Shown: positions 45,344 through 54,990, counted from the stretch's first letter. The stretch is 64,000 nt of DNA from Robertmurraya sp. FSL R5-0851 (GCF_038002965.1 NZ_JBBOOE010000001.1:946001-1010000), one strand, 5' to 3'. Numbers and translations: made by a program. Notes: a model not told the origin generated them from the sequence alone.

Positions 45344-46594
45344 TTAAGAAGACTGTGGATCAGGTACTTTTGTTAATATAACAAGACCAATGATAAATAA
45401 GATGACGAGGCTGAATACACCGCTGCTTGTGTGGCCAGTTATTTGAGCCGTTGCTGCAACAAGTAATGGCCCCATAATAGAGGCGAATTTTCCGAAAATG
45501 TTATAAAAGCCAAAAAATTCATTAGAGCGTTCCTTTGGTACAAGCTTTGCAAAGTATGATCGACTTAAGGCTTGAATTCCACCTTGAGATGAGGCAACAA
45601 GCATGGCCAGTATCCAGAAATCAGTGGCTGTCTCGAGAAAGAACGCATAAATACAAACAATGATATAGACCAAGATTCCAACGTAAAGCATTCTTTTTTC
45701 AGAAAATTTTTCAGCAAGCTTTCCGTACAGAATCGCAAAGGGAGCAGCAACAACTTGGGTTACAAATAATACGATTAAAAGGGTCGTAGAACCAATACCT
45801 AGATCCGTTCCATAGGCAGTCGACATCGTAATAATGGTACCAACACCATCGATGTAAAAGAAATACGCTAATAAAAATAAGAATAAAGCCCGATACTTTT
45901 TAATTTCCTTAAAGGTTTCTGCTAGCCTTTTGAAGCTACTTGCTACAGGCTTAGGATCACGAGGGATATAATAGATTTGATTTACATTTTTAAAGATTGG
46001 TATCGAAAATACCCCCCACCAAAGAGCGGTAATGACAAATGAAATTTGGCTGGCTGAAGTCGTAGAGATAGGAATGATCTTAGATTGTGCGAGCATAATA
46101 ATCGCAATACTAATGATAAAAGGAATGGTACTTCCTATATACCCAAGACTAAACCCACGTGCTGACACACGACTCATTCGATCCTCTGTGGCAACATCAA
46201 CCAAAAAGGCATCATAGAATACATTCGATCCGGACGAACCAATTACAGCGATCGTGTAAAAAATTAAAAGCCATAACCATTGGTCACTGGGAACAAAAGC
46301 TAGTGCTGCGGTCATTGATATGCCTAATGCAACAAAGAAGGTAAAAAACTTTTTCTTAAAGCCTTGATAATCCGCAATTGTACCCAAAATGGGAGCTAGT
46401 AGAGCTAGAATGGAAGTTGCAATTGCGATGGTATAGCCTAAATACGCAGTTGAATCGGCTGCATCAACTCCGGAGTTATTAGCTGCTGCCTTATAAAACA
46501 GTGGAAAGACAGCAGTAGAGATAATGATAGAATAAGCAGAGCTTGCCCAATCATACATAATCCAGCTTTTCTCTTCTCTGCTAAAGCGCTTCAT
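45344..46594 (-). CDS. UMF1-family MFS transporter
   Basis: 416 residues with 12 transmembrane helices and the UMF1/Atg22-like N-terminus EEKSWIMYDWASSAYSIIISTAVFP. In eukaryotes Atg22 exports amino acids from the vacuole; bacterial members are uncharacterised permeases. The CAAGGGGG site supports the start. It is 84 bases downstream of the phosphodiesterase remnant, on the same strand. Confidence 0.87.
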   Translation of the reverse strand: MKRFSREEKSWIMYDWASSAYSIIISTAVFPLFYKAAANNSGVDAADSTAYLGYTIAIATSILALLAPILGTIADYQGFKKKFFTFFVALGISMTAALAFVPSDQWLWLLIFYTIAVIGSSGSNVFYDAFLVDVATEDRMSRVSARGFSLGYIGSTIPFIISIAIIMLAQSKIIPISTTSASQISFVITALWWGVFSIPIFKNVNQIYYIPRDPKPVASSFKRLAETFKEIKKYRALFLFLLAYFFYIDGVGTIITMSTAYGTDLGIGSTTLLIVLFVTQVVAAPFAILYGKLAEKFSEKRMLYVGILVYIIVCIYAFFLETATDFWILAMLVASSQGGIQALSRSYFAKLVPKERSNEFFGFYNIFGKFASIMGPLLVAATAQITGHTSSGVFSLVILFIIGLVILTKVPDPQSS

Positions 46595-46678
46595 AAGATT
46601 CCCCCTTGAATGGTTACTTCCATTTTTACATAAAAAACAGTTTCATAGATTAGGTTTGGAACTATTTTTACAAACGTT

Positions 46679-47161
46679 TTACATTATTAGTAACTCTTCT
46701 AACACTCTCCCATCAACTGCACCTAGGTCGAGCCCAAGGAGGCGAGCTAGAGTTGGACCTTCATCAATAAGCCTTATGGATGTTAGGGCTTGGCCTGTTC
46801 GGATTCCATTGCCGCTTGCAATGAAGAGGGTATTGTAGTCACTTTTTTCTGGTGAATAACCGTGGCAAGCTTTTGTATACTTTCCTTGGATATCTTTTCT
46901 GTACCAATACCAATCCGGAGAGACTTTTCCAGGCTGAAGTAAGGTGTTATTAATAATTCCATGATTCTTTGGTAGTTTTCCAGTTACAATTGTTGCATGA
47001 CAAGGATACGTAACAGAGGGATAAATCGTCTGTACATTTTTGCAGTAGGAGCTATTTCTTAGTAGCTTTTGAAAATTCGGTAGTGTTTCTAGCAGTGGAA
47101 AGTCTAAGCTTGATAAGCAGTCAAACGAAATGACAATTAAATGGTTTGTCAAACGTTCCAT
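46679..47161 (-). pseudogene. Alkaline-phosphatase-superfamily phosphodiesterase with in-frame internal deletion
   Basis: 160 residues left of an enzyme usually over 400. Residues 1-94 are the N-terminal part (LIVISFDCLSSLDFP, YPSVTYPCHATIVTGKLPKNHG), holding the first metal site and the nucleophile region. Residues 95-160 are the C-terminal part (CHGYSPEKSDYNTLFIASG, LIDEGPTLARLLGLDL, GRVLEELL). The join near KDIQ-GKYTK removes about 270 residues without breaking the frame, losing further metal ligands. It may still be translated but should have no activity. Confidence 0.8.
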
Positions 47162-47254
47162 GAATGACCTCCGTTATGTAGTTTGAATCTCTACCTTCAT
47201 CATATCAAAAAGGATTTCAATTTTCAGAAAAAAATGGAAATACCACAGAAAAAA

Positions 47255-47286
47255 GACGATGGAGCGCGTGCTCCATCGTCCGTCTT
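47255..47286 (-). terminator. Terminator of the inhA gene
   Basis: Stem GACGATGGAGC/GCTCCATCGTC followed by a T-run on the minus strand. Confidence 0.9.
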
Positions 47287-47291
47287 AGTTC

Positions 47292-49670
47292 TTATTTAAA
47301 TAGAAGGATTTTACCTACTGTTCCGTCAGCACTTTGGCCAATTACACGAACTTTTAACCCCAATTGAGGTACGTTACGTCCGGCATCAACCAAGCCTTTG
47401 TTTGAATAATCTGCACTGTCATCAAATAATGGAGAGCGTTGAGTAAAATTATCTTTCATCGTGATTCCTAGAATACTAGTGTAATCTAAGAACATTTTAT
47501 CTGTTTTATTAACATTGAAGGCTGCATCATGAATTTGGTAGCGAGTAGAACCAACTGCACCATCACTCCAGTAATTCGTGTGCTGATCCGCGTCAACGAC
47601 ACCAACAAAACCATCCCCAGGATGAATTCCAGTCCAGTTAGAATCGTACTTTTTATCAACATACCAAACGACTAAGCCTTCGTCATAGCTCATTAAGCTT
47701 GCACCACGACGAATATTTGCTAACCCTTCATCAACGCCGTTGTGGCTACGCCATTCAAGTAGGTAGTAATGCTCGGAAGTTACAACTCCGTTTGATTTAG
47801 AGAAGCCATCAGAGAGGAATGATGATTCTCCTTCAGTGTCGTCAAATACTACCTGTTCGCCGTTAACACTTACTGCTACATCGTCTACATAAAGACCTGG
47901 AAGAACTGCAGCTACATCAGTCCAGTAGTTGATAGATAGTTCAACCTCTTGACCAACAAACGCTGATAAGTCGAATTCTGCATCCACCCACTCTCCATTA
48001 GAAGAGCCTGTAATTCCATGACCAGGGTTTTGGTCATGTGGATTAGTTGTTGTTGTTAGGTTTCCTGGAATCGTCTCACCATTAACCTGAACAGAAGCAT
48101 AATCCCAATCCACTTCAATGTCGTACCAAGTTTTAAATGTCAACTTTGCAGAGGTTGCATCTGATAAATCTAGAGTAGTAGATAAAGAGTTATCTAAATC
48201 GTTATCGCTACCGGAGAAATACATTGATTCTCCACTGTAGGGAGAAGTGATGACGGTTTCTTTGTCAGGAAGTGTTACTTTTAACACATCGTTATTCGTA
48301 CCTTTTGTAGCTGCTTCATCAAGAAGAACTTCAACTCCTGCTTTAGATACATCTGCAATGTCAATTTCAGTACCTGTTTGCCAGTTGCCACCTGCAGAGG
48401 CTTGTAGCATTTCTTTCATGTATGGGCTAAAGCCGGTTGGCATAGAACCAGGAAGATCTCCTGCCCAGCTGCCACTTGCCATGATTGACCAGTAGGCAAC
48501 AGCCTCGCCAGCTCCAGTATATTGAGTGTCATATTCATCTGGAAGGCCTAAATCGTGACCGAATTCATGAGCCATTACTCCAACTGCCCCGTCTTCAGGT
48601 TCAACTGTGTAGTCGTAAGCAGCCATTGTTCCACCCCAGTAAGGGACAGTAGCTGTAGTACCTGGAATTCTTGTTACAGAACCAAGATTCCAACGGTGAG
48701 ACCAAATGGCGTCTCCACCTATTTTTCCACCGCCTGCTTCTTCACCAACACCAGAGTGAATGACCATTAGGTGATCAACCAGTCCGTCTGGCTCAAGGTA
48801 ATCTCCATCGCCATCAAGGTCATAACGATCCCATTCGTCATAATCTTCAAGATTTACATTTGGATCTGCTGCCGCAGCTTTGAGTGCTTCAGTAATTAAC
48901 GTTCGAGGTCGTGCATCACTACCGTCTGGAGTAGGAACGTTTCCACCGTAATAAGCAGCCGGTTGACTTGCTTCATACCAACCAGCGACCGTACCTTCGA
49001 CAGAGTAACTGCCACCAGATTGTTGTTCATAATATTGTTTCATAGATACGTAGGTTTTACCATCTGGACCTTTCCAGCCACCTGTTCCAAAAAGCATGTC
49101 CTGATAGTGAGCCTGAGAGTATGCCTCTTCACCCTTGTAGTACATATCGGTTTCTTCAGGGGTAAGAGTATTGTGAGGGAGGTCAGGGTATTCCATTAGC
49201 ACAACAAGTACTTTATCTGTACGCATGCCACCGTCCCATGCTTCTTCTTGAACAGAGTCAACGGATTGCTTCTTTGTCTGACCAAGCTTGTTTCCTTTTC
49301 CGTTTGTTAAGCTAGAATTTTTCATTTCCTTTTGAAGAGCGGTACGAACATCTTCTTCTTTTTCATGGAGCTCACCAGCTTCTTTTTCAGCTGATGTGGC
49401 TTTGTTTTGTAGGAATTTGTTTAGAGCTTTTTCTGCCTCTGCTGGGCTTGCATTCTGTGTGATTTTACCTGAAGCTTTTAGCATTTTGATTAATCGCTCG
49501 TCATTGGCAATTCCGAGGTCAAAGGGGGAACCACTTGCATGTGAGTGGGAAGCGTGTGAACCACTTGCTGATTCTGCTGCTATTTTTGAACTAAAGGGTA
49601 GAGTTGTAGAAAGCATCCCTACACATAGTGCCAAAGCAGCGGTCGAGGATATAACTTTTGAGATTTTCAA
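47292..49670 (-). CDS. inhA: Immune inhibitor A, secreted M6 metalloprotease
   Basis: 792 residues. A signal peptide (about 1-32, ending SSKIAAES), a propeptide rich in charged helices (about 50-145), then the peptidase with calcium-type loop DLDGDGDYLEPDG (about 284-296) and the zinc motif HEFGHDLGLPDEYD (about 368-381). A beta-sandwich domain follows (about 480-600, with a jellyroll-like WYDIEVDWDYASV). Bacillus InhA proteins degrade antibacterial peptides and matrix proteins and process spores. TTG start with GGAGGG six bases before. Transcribed alone. Confidence 0.93.
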   Translation of the reverse strand: MKISKVISSTAALALCVGMLSTTLPFSSKIAAESASGSHASHSHASGSPFDLGIANDERLIKMLKASGKITQNASPAEAEKALNKFLQNKATSAEKEAGELHEKEEDVRTALQKEMKNSSLTNGKGNKLGQTKKQSVDSVQEEAWDGGMRTDKVLVVLMEYPDLPHNTLTPEETDMYYKGEEAYSQAHYQDMLFGTGGWKGPDGKTYVSMKQYYEQQSGGSYSVEGTVAGWYEASQPAAYYGGNVPTPDGSDARPRTLITEALKAAAADPNVNLEDYDEWDRYDLDGDGDYLEPDGLVDHLMVIHSGVGEEAGGGKIGGDAIWSHRWNLGSVTRIPGTTATVPYWGGTMAAYDYTVEPEDGAVGVMAHEFGHDLGLPDEYDTQYTGAGEAVAYWSIMASGSWAGDLPGSMPTGFSPYMKEMLQASAGGNWQTGTEIDIADVSKAGVEVLLDEAATKGTNNDVLKVTLPDKETVITSPYSGESMYFSGSDNDLDNSLSTTLDLSDATSAKLTFKTWYDIEVDWDYASVQVNGETIPGNLTTTTNPHDQNPGHGITGSSNGEWVDAEFDLSAFVGQEVELSINYWTDVAAVLPGLYVDDVAVSVNGEQVVFDDTEGESSFLSDGFSKSNGVVTSEHYYLLEWRSHNGVDEGLANIRRGASLMSYDEGLVVWYVDKKYDSNWTGIHPGDGFVGVVDADQHTNYWSDGAVGSTRYQIHDAAFNVNKTDKMFLDYTSILGITMKDNFTQRSPLFDDSADYSNKGLVDAGRNVPQLGLKVRVIGQSADGTVGKILLFK

Positions 49671-49959
49671 ATTTTTCCCTCCATCCGATGGTCTATGTTA
49701 CTAGTTGAAAAGGTATATAGAATTTCAATTATTTAGTAACACGAGTGATTCAAATATATCAGAATAATTTGAAAATGTTTATAGGGAAAAGTGACTGATT
49801 ATTCTTGTGTATATGTATGGAAATACTGTGAATATTTTACTATAAAAAGGATAGATAAACGGATGAGAAGGAGAGAATAAGAAGATATGAGAATGTCATC
49901 CTAAGGAAGGGATATTGATTTCTTTTAGGATTAATAGACTAGGTGGTTGATTAAAAAAA
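49671..49959. other. Upstream region of inhA
   Basis: About 290 A/T-rich bases without a gene. One inverted repeat TTCAAAT...ATTTGAA occurs near 49750-49775 and could be a regulator site. No promoter stands out. Confidence 0.35.
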
Positions 49960-50021
49960 GGTGACAGACACCCTCCGTGGACAAATTAGGCTGATTTGTC
50001 CACGTGGGGCGCACAGTCACC
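49960..50021 (-). repeat. GGTGACAGACACC/GTCACC hairpin repeat, copy B, acting as pepT terminator
   Basis: Imperfect palindrome of 62 bp: GGTGACAGACACCCTCCGTG then GACAAA, a short loop, TTTGTCCACGTGGGG and CAGTCACC. Two bases beyond the pepT stop; on the minus strand it is followed by TTTTTTT, so it has the form of a rho-independent terminator. Confidence 0.8.
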
Positions 50022-50023
50022 AT

Positions 50024-51259
50024 TTAGTTTGTTTTTTCTTCAAATAGTCGAGCGATTTCCACTATCACATTTGTTGCCTTTAGCATGTTATCAATGGAGA
50101 TAAACTCAAATTTCCCGTGGAAGTTCTCTCCACCAGTGAAAATATTTGGAGTTGGTAGCCCCATATAGGAAAGTTGAGAACCATCCGTTCCTCCACGTAT
50201 GGGCTCGATAATCGGCTCAATGCCAAGGTTCGTCATTGCCTTGTGAGCAATATCAACAATCTCTTTGACCGGTTCAATCTTCTCTCTCATATTAAAGTAT
50301 TGATCATGAAGCTCAAGTACAATGGTTCCTTGCCCGTACTTTTCGTTCAAGTTAGTAACGATTTTTTCCATCGTAGCTTTTCTATTATTGAAGCTTGATC
50401 GGTCAAAATCACGAATAATGTAACTAAGGACAGTCTTTTCAACATCTCCATGGAAGGAAAGAAGATGGTAGAAACCTTCATAGCCCTCTGTATACTCCGG
50501 TGCTTCTTCACTTGGAAGAAGGCTGTTTAATTCCATTGCTATTTTAGCTGAATTAACCATTTTACCTTTTGCCGTACCAGGGTGTATATTATTTCCTTTA
50601 ATTGTTAACTTTGCAGCAGCAGCACTGAAACTTTCGTATTGAAGCTCGCCGATAGGGCCCCCATCCACGGTATAGGCATATGTGGCAGCGAATTTATCTA
50701 CATCAAATTTATGTGGACCACGTCCAATTTCCTCATCAGGTGTAAACGCAACTCGAATTTTCCCATGTTTAATCTCCGGATGCTGTACCAAGTAAGCCAT
50801 AGCAGTCATAATTTCAGCTATTCCCGCTTTATTATCAGCGCCAAGTAAAGTAGTTCCATCGGTTGTAATTAAATGATGTCCGATGTAGTTTTTTAAATTA
50901 GGAAAATCCTTTGGTGAAAGGACAATATGTAGGTCTTCGTTGAGTAGGATATCGTTGCCGTCATAATTATCATGAAGTAATGGATTCACTCCGTTGCCGG
51001 TAAAATCGGTCGCGGTGTCCAGATGGGCTAAGAAACCAATCGTTGGAACTTTTTTATCTGTATTTGCTGGAAGGGTGGCCATCACATAGCCATTGTCATC
51101 TATACTAACATCTTCTAGGCCAATGGACTTTAGCTCATCTACTAGTTTATTAGCAAGAATAAGCTGTCCAGGGGTGGAAGGGCAGGTGTTGCTTTCGTCA
51201 TTTGATTGTGTGTCAATAACAACATAAGAAATAAAACGATCAATCAACTCGATTTTCAA
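50024..51259 (-). CDS. pepT: Peptidase T (tripeptidase)
   Basis: 411-residue cytosolic M20B aminopeptidase that removes the N-terminal residue of tripeptides. Zinc-site motifs are in order: [29 protein letters not shown] (Asp bridge), [10 protein letters not shown] (catalytic Glu and ligand), AYTVDGG and the C-terminal [11 protein letters not shown]. Length is typical. The transcript ends at the repeat-derived hairpin. Confidence 0.96.
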   Translation of the reverse strand: MKIELIDRFISYVVIDTQSNDESNTCPSTPGQLILANKLVDELKSIGLEDVSIDDNGYVMATLPANTDKKVPTIGFLAHLDTATDFTGNGVNPLLHDNYDGNDILLNEDLHIVLSPKDFPNLKNYIGHHLITTDGTTLLGADNKAGIAEIMTAMAYLVQHPEIKHGKIRVAFTPDEEIGRGPHKFDVDKFAATYAYTVDGGPIGELQYESFSAAAAKLTIKGNNIHPGTAKGKMVNSAKIAMELNSLLPSEEAPEYTEGYEGFYHLLSFHGDVEKTVLSYIIRDFDRSSFNNRKATMEKIVTNLNEKYGQGTIVLELHDQYFNMREKIEPVKEIVDIAHKAMTNLGIEPIIEPIRGGTDGSQLSYMGLPTPNIFTGGENFHGKFEFISIDNMLKATNVIVEIARLFEEKTN

Positions 51260-51372
51260 AGCACAATTCAGCTCCTTTGGGTGATAATTCGAGTTACTAA
51301 ATTTATGTAACTACAAGAATCATATTATCATAGAGGAAAACCAGTGTCATGCCCCATTTTTAACGAGGGAAA

Positions 51373-51486
51373 ATGGGGGGTCTGTCCATCACAGGTGGAC
51401 AAACCACCCCGAAGTGTCCACGAGCGGTGACAGACACCCTCCGTGGACAAAACAGCATAAAGTGTCCACGAAGGGTGTCTGTCACC
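51373..51486. repeat. GGTGACAGACACC repeat cluster, copy C
   Basis: An incomplete unit (GGGGGTCTGTCCATCACAGG with TGGACAAACC) is followed by a near-perfect 61-bp palindrome at 51426-51486: GGTGACAGACACCCTCCGTG-GACA, loop, TGTCCACGAAGGGTGTCTGT-CACC. It lies about 110 bases upstream of pepT (plus coordinates) and about 140 from yfhD. Confidence 0.8.
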
Positions 51487-51570
51487 CAGTTTTCACCCGG
51501 TTTTGCACAGGGGGTGTGAATAACTGTTGGTTAGGGGAGCCCTTTATATACATATTTAAGATGAATTGTT

Positions 51571-51600
51571 AACATTATCCACAAGACTGTGGATAATGTT
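51571..51600. repeat. Perfect inverted pair of DnaA-box sequences
   Basis: AACATTATCCACA-AGAC-TGTGGATAATGTT. Each arm contains the consensus DnaA box TTATCCACA. It may simply be a hairpin 23 bases past the yfhD stop; DnaA binding is untested. Confidence 0.6.
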
Positions 51601-51622
51601 GTGCACAACTTCGGTCTCTTGC

Positions 51623-51793
51623 TTAGAACTTTTGGTTTTGTCCGTTTTTAGCACGCTTATCTGCCGCTTTTGAACGAGCCATTGCTTCTAAGTCGTCATG
51701 GTCTGCTAGGTCACGGCTAAATTCTACATCCAACCCGTCTGATTTCAAATTCTTTGGTGTTTGTGGAAGTGTTTGTTTTTTACTCAATGCCAT
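51623..51793 (-). CDS. yfhD: YfhD-family small protein
   Basis: 56 residues, too short for most ORF finders: MALSKKQTLPQTPKNLKSDG then LDVEFSRDLADHDDLEAMAR and SKAADKRAKNG. The LPQxPxxLKSDG...E(F/Y)SxxLADxDDxEAxxRxKAADKRAK pattern is that of YfhD. AAAGGGG precedes the ATG. Hydrophilic, function unknown; lies next to yfhE as in B. subtilis. Confidence 0.82.
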   Translation of the reverse strand: MALSKKQTLPQTPKNLKSDGLDVEFSRDLADHDDLEAMARSKAADKRAKNGQNQKF

Positions 51794-51885
51794 CTGCCCC
51801 TTTCATAGAAAAAAGTACGGAAATGTAACATATTCCCGTACTTTTATCCTTTACCTTCCCGGACATTGTTATGAATGGAAAAAGT

Positions 51886-52014
51886 TTAATGTCTCGACTT
51901 TTTACCAGAGAATCCTCCTGCTTGGTCAGCAAGCTTGAACTCACGTGAGTAAGTGACCTCTTGCATGCTCGACAACGTGCTTTTAGACTTATCCTTTTTC
52001 TTCTTATCACTCAT
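51886..52014 (-). CDS. yfhE: YfhE-family small protein
   Basis: 42 residues: MSDKKKKDKSKSTLSSMQEV then TYSREFKLADQAGGF. The TLSSxQEVTYSxEFKxAD core matches YfhE. AAAGGATG precedes the ATG. Very basic at the N-terminus; function unknown. Between yfhD and yfhF on the same strand. Confidence 0.82.
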   Translation of the reverse strand: MSDKKKKDKSKSTLSSMQEVTYSREFKLADQAGGFSGKKSRH

Positions 52015-52089
52015 TCAAAAAACATCCTTTCATTAAGGTAGTAATCACGTTACTAATTTTTACCTTAACACTCCATTTGCATACTTCTT

Positions 52090-52992
52090 TTATGAGTAAA
52101 TATTAGAAAGAGCTTCTTCAAGAGTCGGAAAGGTGAACGAAAACCCACTCTTAATTAACTTTTCAGGAATAACTTTTTGTCCTTCGAGCACAAGCATGCT
52201 CATTTCACCAAGTAAAAGTTGAAGCGCAAACGATGGGGCAGGTATCCAGTGGGGACGATTTAAGACCGACCCAAGTGTTTTTCCAAAACTCTTCATCGTC
52301 ACTGCATGAGGAGCACAAAAATTGACGGGACCAGCCAGCTCAGTTGATTCAATTACATGCCGAAGTCCGCTAACGACATCTTTTATATGTATCCAAGAAA
52401 GCCATTGATCCCCAGAACCAACCGTTCCTCCTGCAAACAAATGATAAGGAAGAGCGATTCTCGGCAGAGCACCATCTTTTTTGTCTAAAATGACTCCAAA
52501 GCGAGCAAATACAGTTCGCACCCCAAACTCTCTAGCCTCAAAGGTTGCGGCCTCCCATTTTTCCACCGTCTGAGCAAGGAAATCATCACCTGCTTTTTCG
52601 GTTGCTTCAGTAAAAGTATCGACAGTGGAGGTACCATAAAAGCCTATCGCGCTGGCATTGATAAGTAATTTTGGTTTTTGCTTTAAGTGTTTTATGATAG
52701 AAACTACCTCGTTCGTTGCGCTTACTCTGCTATTTAATATGGATGCTTTCCTTTTATCTGACCATCGTCCACTATTAATGGACTCCCCGGCGAGATTAAT
52801 GAATACATCAACAGCCTCAAGCTCGCTAGCAGGATCTGCCCTACTTGAAAGCCACTTCACATAAGTGACCCCTTTTTGATACCCATTTTCGGGATTACGC
52901 GTTAAAATATAAAGATCATGTCCGTCCGCTCTGAGAGATTCAGTAAGAGCATTGCCGACAAGTCCAGTCCCGCCTGTTATGGCAATTCGCAT
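52090..52992 (-). CDS. yfhF: YfhF, TIGR01777-family epimerase-like protein
   Basis: 300 residues with an NAD(P)-binding Rossmann fold: GGTGLVGNALTESL at the N-terminus, NLAGESINSGRW, INASAIGFYG and a C-terminal DUF1731 segment (LGSVLNRPHWIPAPSFALQL). Related to nucleotide-sugar epimerases; substrate unknown. AAGGAGG precedes the start. Confidence 0.92.
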   Translation of the reverse strand: MRIAITGGTGLVGNALTESLRADGHDLYILTRNPENGYQKGVTYVKWLSSRADPASELEAVDVFINLAGESINSGRWSDKRKASILNSRVSATNEVVSIIKHLKQKPKLLINASAIGFYGTSTVDTFTEATEKAGDDFLAQTVEKWEAATFEAREFGVRTVFARFGVILDKKDGALPRIALPYHLFAGGTVGSGDQWLSWIHIKDVVSGLRHVIESTELAGPVNFCAPHAVTMKSFGKTLGSVLNRPHWIPAPSFALQLLLGEMSMLVLEGQKVIPEKLIKSGFSFTFPTLEEALSNIYS

Positions 52993-53094
52993 CAGCTTTC
53001 CTCCTTATAAAAAATCATTTACTTTTATTCTACAAGATTGCCTTCATTTTCAGCGTACTCAAATGTGCTACATTACTACAAGAGGTGAATAAAG

Positions 53095-53892
53095 ATGCCA
53101 ACAATCACAAAAATAACTGTTCAAAAAAAACGAACCGATCGTTATAATATTTTCCTTGATCATGGAAAAGGAGAAGAATATGGTTTTAGTGTGGATGAGG
53201 ACGTACTAATCAAACACAGCCTGAAAAAGGGTATGGAGCTTGATGACCTTCTCTTATCGGAAATAGCGTATTCAGATGATATACGAAAAGCTTACAACAC
53301 AGCAGTAAATTATTTATCACGAATGATGCGAACAGAAGCTGAAGTAAGAAAACATTTAGTTGAAAAAGAAGTGGATGAGGTAATCATTCAAGAGGTCATT
53401 CATAAACTGAACGAATACCAATTTCTAAATGATGAACAGCTTGCCTTTGCCTATGTAAGAACTCAAATGAATACAACGGATAAAGGACCAACCGTTATCA
53501 AGAGAGAACTGAAGGAAAAAGGAATAGCTGAAACATATATTCTAGAAGCGATGGATGAGTTTCCATTTGAACTACAGCTTGAAAAAGCGGTTGCTTTATG
53601 TGAGAAATATATGAAGAAAAACAAACAAGAATCACAGAAAATCATGAAACAAAAGATCGACCAACTTTTATTCAGAAAAGGATATAACTCACAGGTCAAC
53701 CAAGTTGCTCTTGAGCAAATCGAAGAAACAAGTGATAACGAAGAAATGGAGTCATTGCGTTATCAAGCAGAAAAGTTGGAACGTAAATACAGTAAATATA
53801 CTGGATATGAGTATGAACAAAAAATGAAGCAAGCCCTTTATCGAAAAGGTTTTTCCATTGACACTATAACACAGTATTTAGAGTCCAAATAA
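53095..53892 (+). CDS. recX: RecX, regulator of RecA
   Basis: 265 residues of the RecX family, which limits RecA filaments. Tandem three-helix repeats are visible: NYLSRMMRTEAEVRKHLVEK, LNEYQFLNDEQLAFAYVRTQ and LRYQAEKLERKYSKY. It also has the Bacillus-type N-terminal extension. GAGGTG precedes the ATG. Divergent from yfhF as in B. subtilis. The last codons form one arm of a hairpin shared with the convergent SDR gene. Confidence 0.95.
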   Translation: MPTITKITVQKKRTDRYNIFLDHGKGEEYGFSVDEDVLIKHSLKKGMELDDLLLSEIAYSDDIRKAYNTAVNYLSRMMRTEAEVRKHLVEKEVDEVIIQEVIHKLNEYQFLNDEQLAFAYVRTQMNTTDKGPTVIKRELKEKGIAETYILEAMDEFPFELQLEKAVALCEKYMKKNKQESQKIMKQKIDQLLFRKGYNSQVNQVALEQIEETSDNEEMESLRYQAEKLERKYSKYTGYEYEQKMKQALYRKGFSIDTITQYLESK

Positions 53893-53910
53893 AATCGTTT
53901 ATTTGGACTC
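53881..53910. terminator. Hairpin spanning both stop codons of recX and the SDR gene
   Basis: Perfect 13-bp stem GAGTCCAAATAAA-ATCG-TTTATTTGGACTC. Both genes end within it. Confidence 0.7.
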
Positions 53911-54558
53911 AATCACGACACATTCTTTCTCTTTCTGTGAAAAAATAATCTCTGCCACTTCTGCTGGAGAACGGAATTTGGAAGGGTCCTTTACATGTTC
54001 GGAATCTTTCCAAAAAGGTGTGTTCATACCCCCCATATACACCGCCGAAATAAGAACAGGTTTTTCTTCGTATTCCTTCTGTATGCTTTCAGTAAAGCCT
54101 CGAACGGCAAATTTACTTGCAACATACGCCGACTCATTCACTTTTCCCCGCAGCCCAGCGGTTGAAATGATATTCATAACAAAGCTTCCGTCTAATTTGC
54201 ATATATTTGGAAGAACAGCTTGAGTCATATACATGGTTCCGAGGACATTCGTTTGAAACATCTCCTCGATCTCATTTTCCCTTATTTTATCAAAAGGACC
54301 GAAGAAACCAATGCCAGCATTGTTTATAAGTCCGACTACTTTATACTCCTTTAGAAGGGATTGAATGTTCGCGTCTACTTCCTGTTTGTTACGTATATCC
54401 ATAACCATAATATGAGCGTTATTTAATTGCTTTCTAACTTCTGATAGGCTTTCTTCTGACCTTCCAACTAAAATAAGATGGTAGCCTTCCTTTCCATACT
54501 TTAAAGCTAACTCTCGGCCTAGACCCGTTCCAGCTCCTGTGATAATAACCGAATCCAA
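53899..54558 (-). CDS. Short-chain dehydrogenase/reductase
   Basis: 219 residues with TGAGTGLGRELALKYG (cofactor loop), NNAGIGFFGPF and the catalytic tetrad around NIISTAGL and YVASKFAVRG (S, Y-x3-K). Substrate unknown. It is not part of the B. subtilis yfh order between recX and yfhH, so it looks like a lineage-specific insertion. Confidence 0.9.
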   Translation of the reverse strand: MDSVIITGAGTGLGRELALKYGKEGYHLILVGRSEESLSEVRKQLNNAHIMVMDIRNKQEVDANIQSLLKEYKVVGLINNAGIGFFGPFDKIRENEIEEMFQTNVLGTMYMTQAVLPNICKLDGSFVMNIISTAGLRGKVNESAYVASKFAVRGFTESIQKEYEEKPVLISAVYMGGMNTPFWKDSEHVKDPSKFRSPAEVAEIIFSQKEKECVVIESK

Positions 54559-54639
54559 TATGTATCTTCCTTTCGTCTGAGATAATATTATGGTACCATT
54601 ACGTATACGAAAATACAGCCTAAGAAGCAGGTGGTTGGG

Positions 54640-54984
54640 ATGGAAAAAGAAAAACGTTACAGTGAACTTTCAGAATTTGAATTACATCAAGAAATAGCTA
54701 AACTGAATGAGAAGGCAAGAAAAGCAGAGCAGTTAGGTATGGTAAACGAATATGCCGTATTAGAAAGAAAAGCAATAATGGCCAAAGCGTATTTATTAAA
54801 TCCATTAGATTTTAAGCCTGGTGAGATATATGAAATTGAAGGAGATCCAGGCGCCTATTTTAGAATTGATTATTTAAACGGAGTGTTTGCGTGGGGTTAT
54901 CGATTAGTGGGGAACAAACAGGAAGAGGCATTACCAATCTCGATGTTGAGAAAAGAGGGAACCAGACAGGCTGATTCCCGATAA
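54640..54984 (+). CDS. yfhH: YfhH (DUF1811)
   Basis: 114 residues: an N-terminal helical hairpin (RYSELSEFELHQEIAKLNEKARKAE) and a small beta-barrel C-terminal part (FKPGEIYEIEGDPGAYFRIDYLNGVFAWGYRL). Structure-only family; function unknown. The ATG at 54640 follows AGGTGG; the GTG at 54631 is less likely. Confidence 0.9.
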   Translation: MEKEKRYSELSEFELHQEIAKLNEKARKAEQLGMVNEYAVLERKAIMAKAYLLNPLDFKPGEIYEIEGDPGAYFRIDYLNGVFAWGYRLVGNKQEEALPISMLRKEGTRQADSR

Positions 54985-54990
54985 TTTTAT

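Noticed and set aside
51571..51600. Replication origin at the DnaA boxes
   Set aside because: Only two boxes, no AT-rich unwinding element, and no dnaA/dnaN genes nearby.
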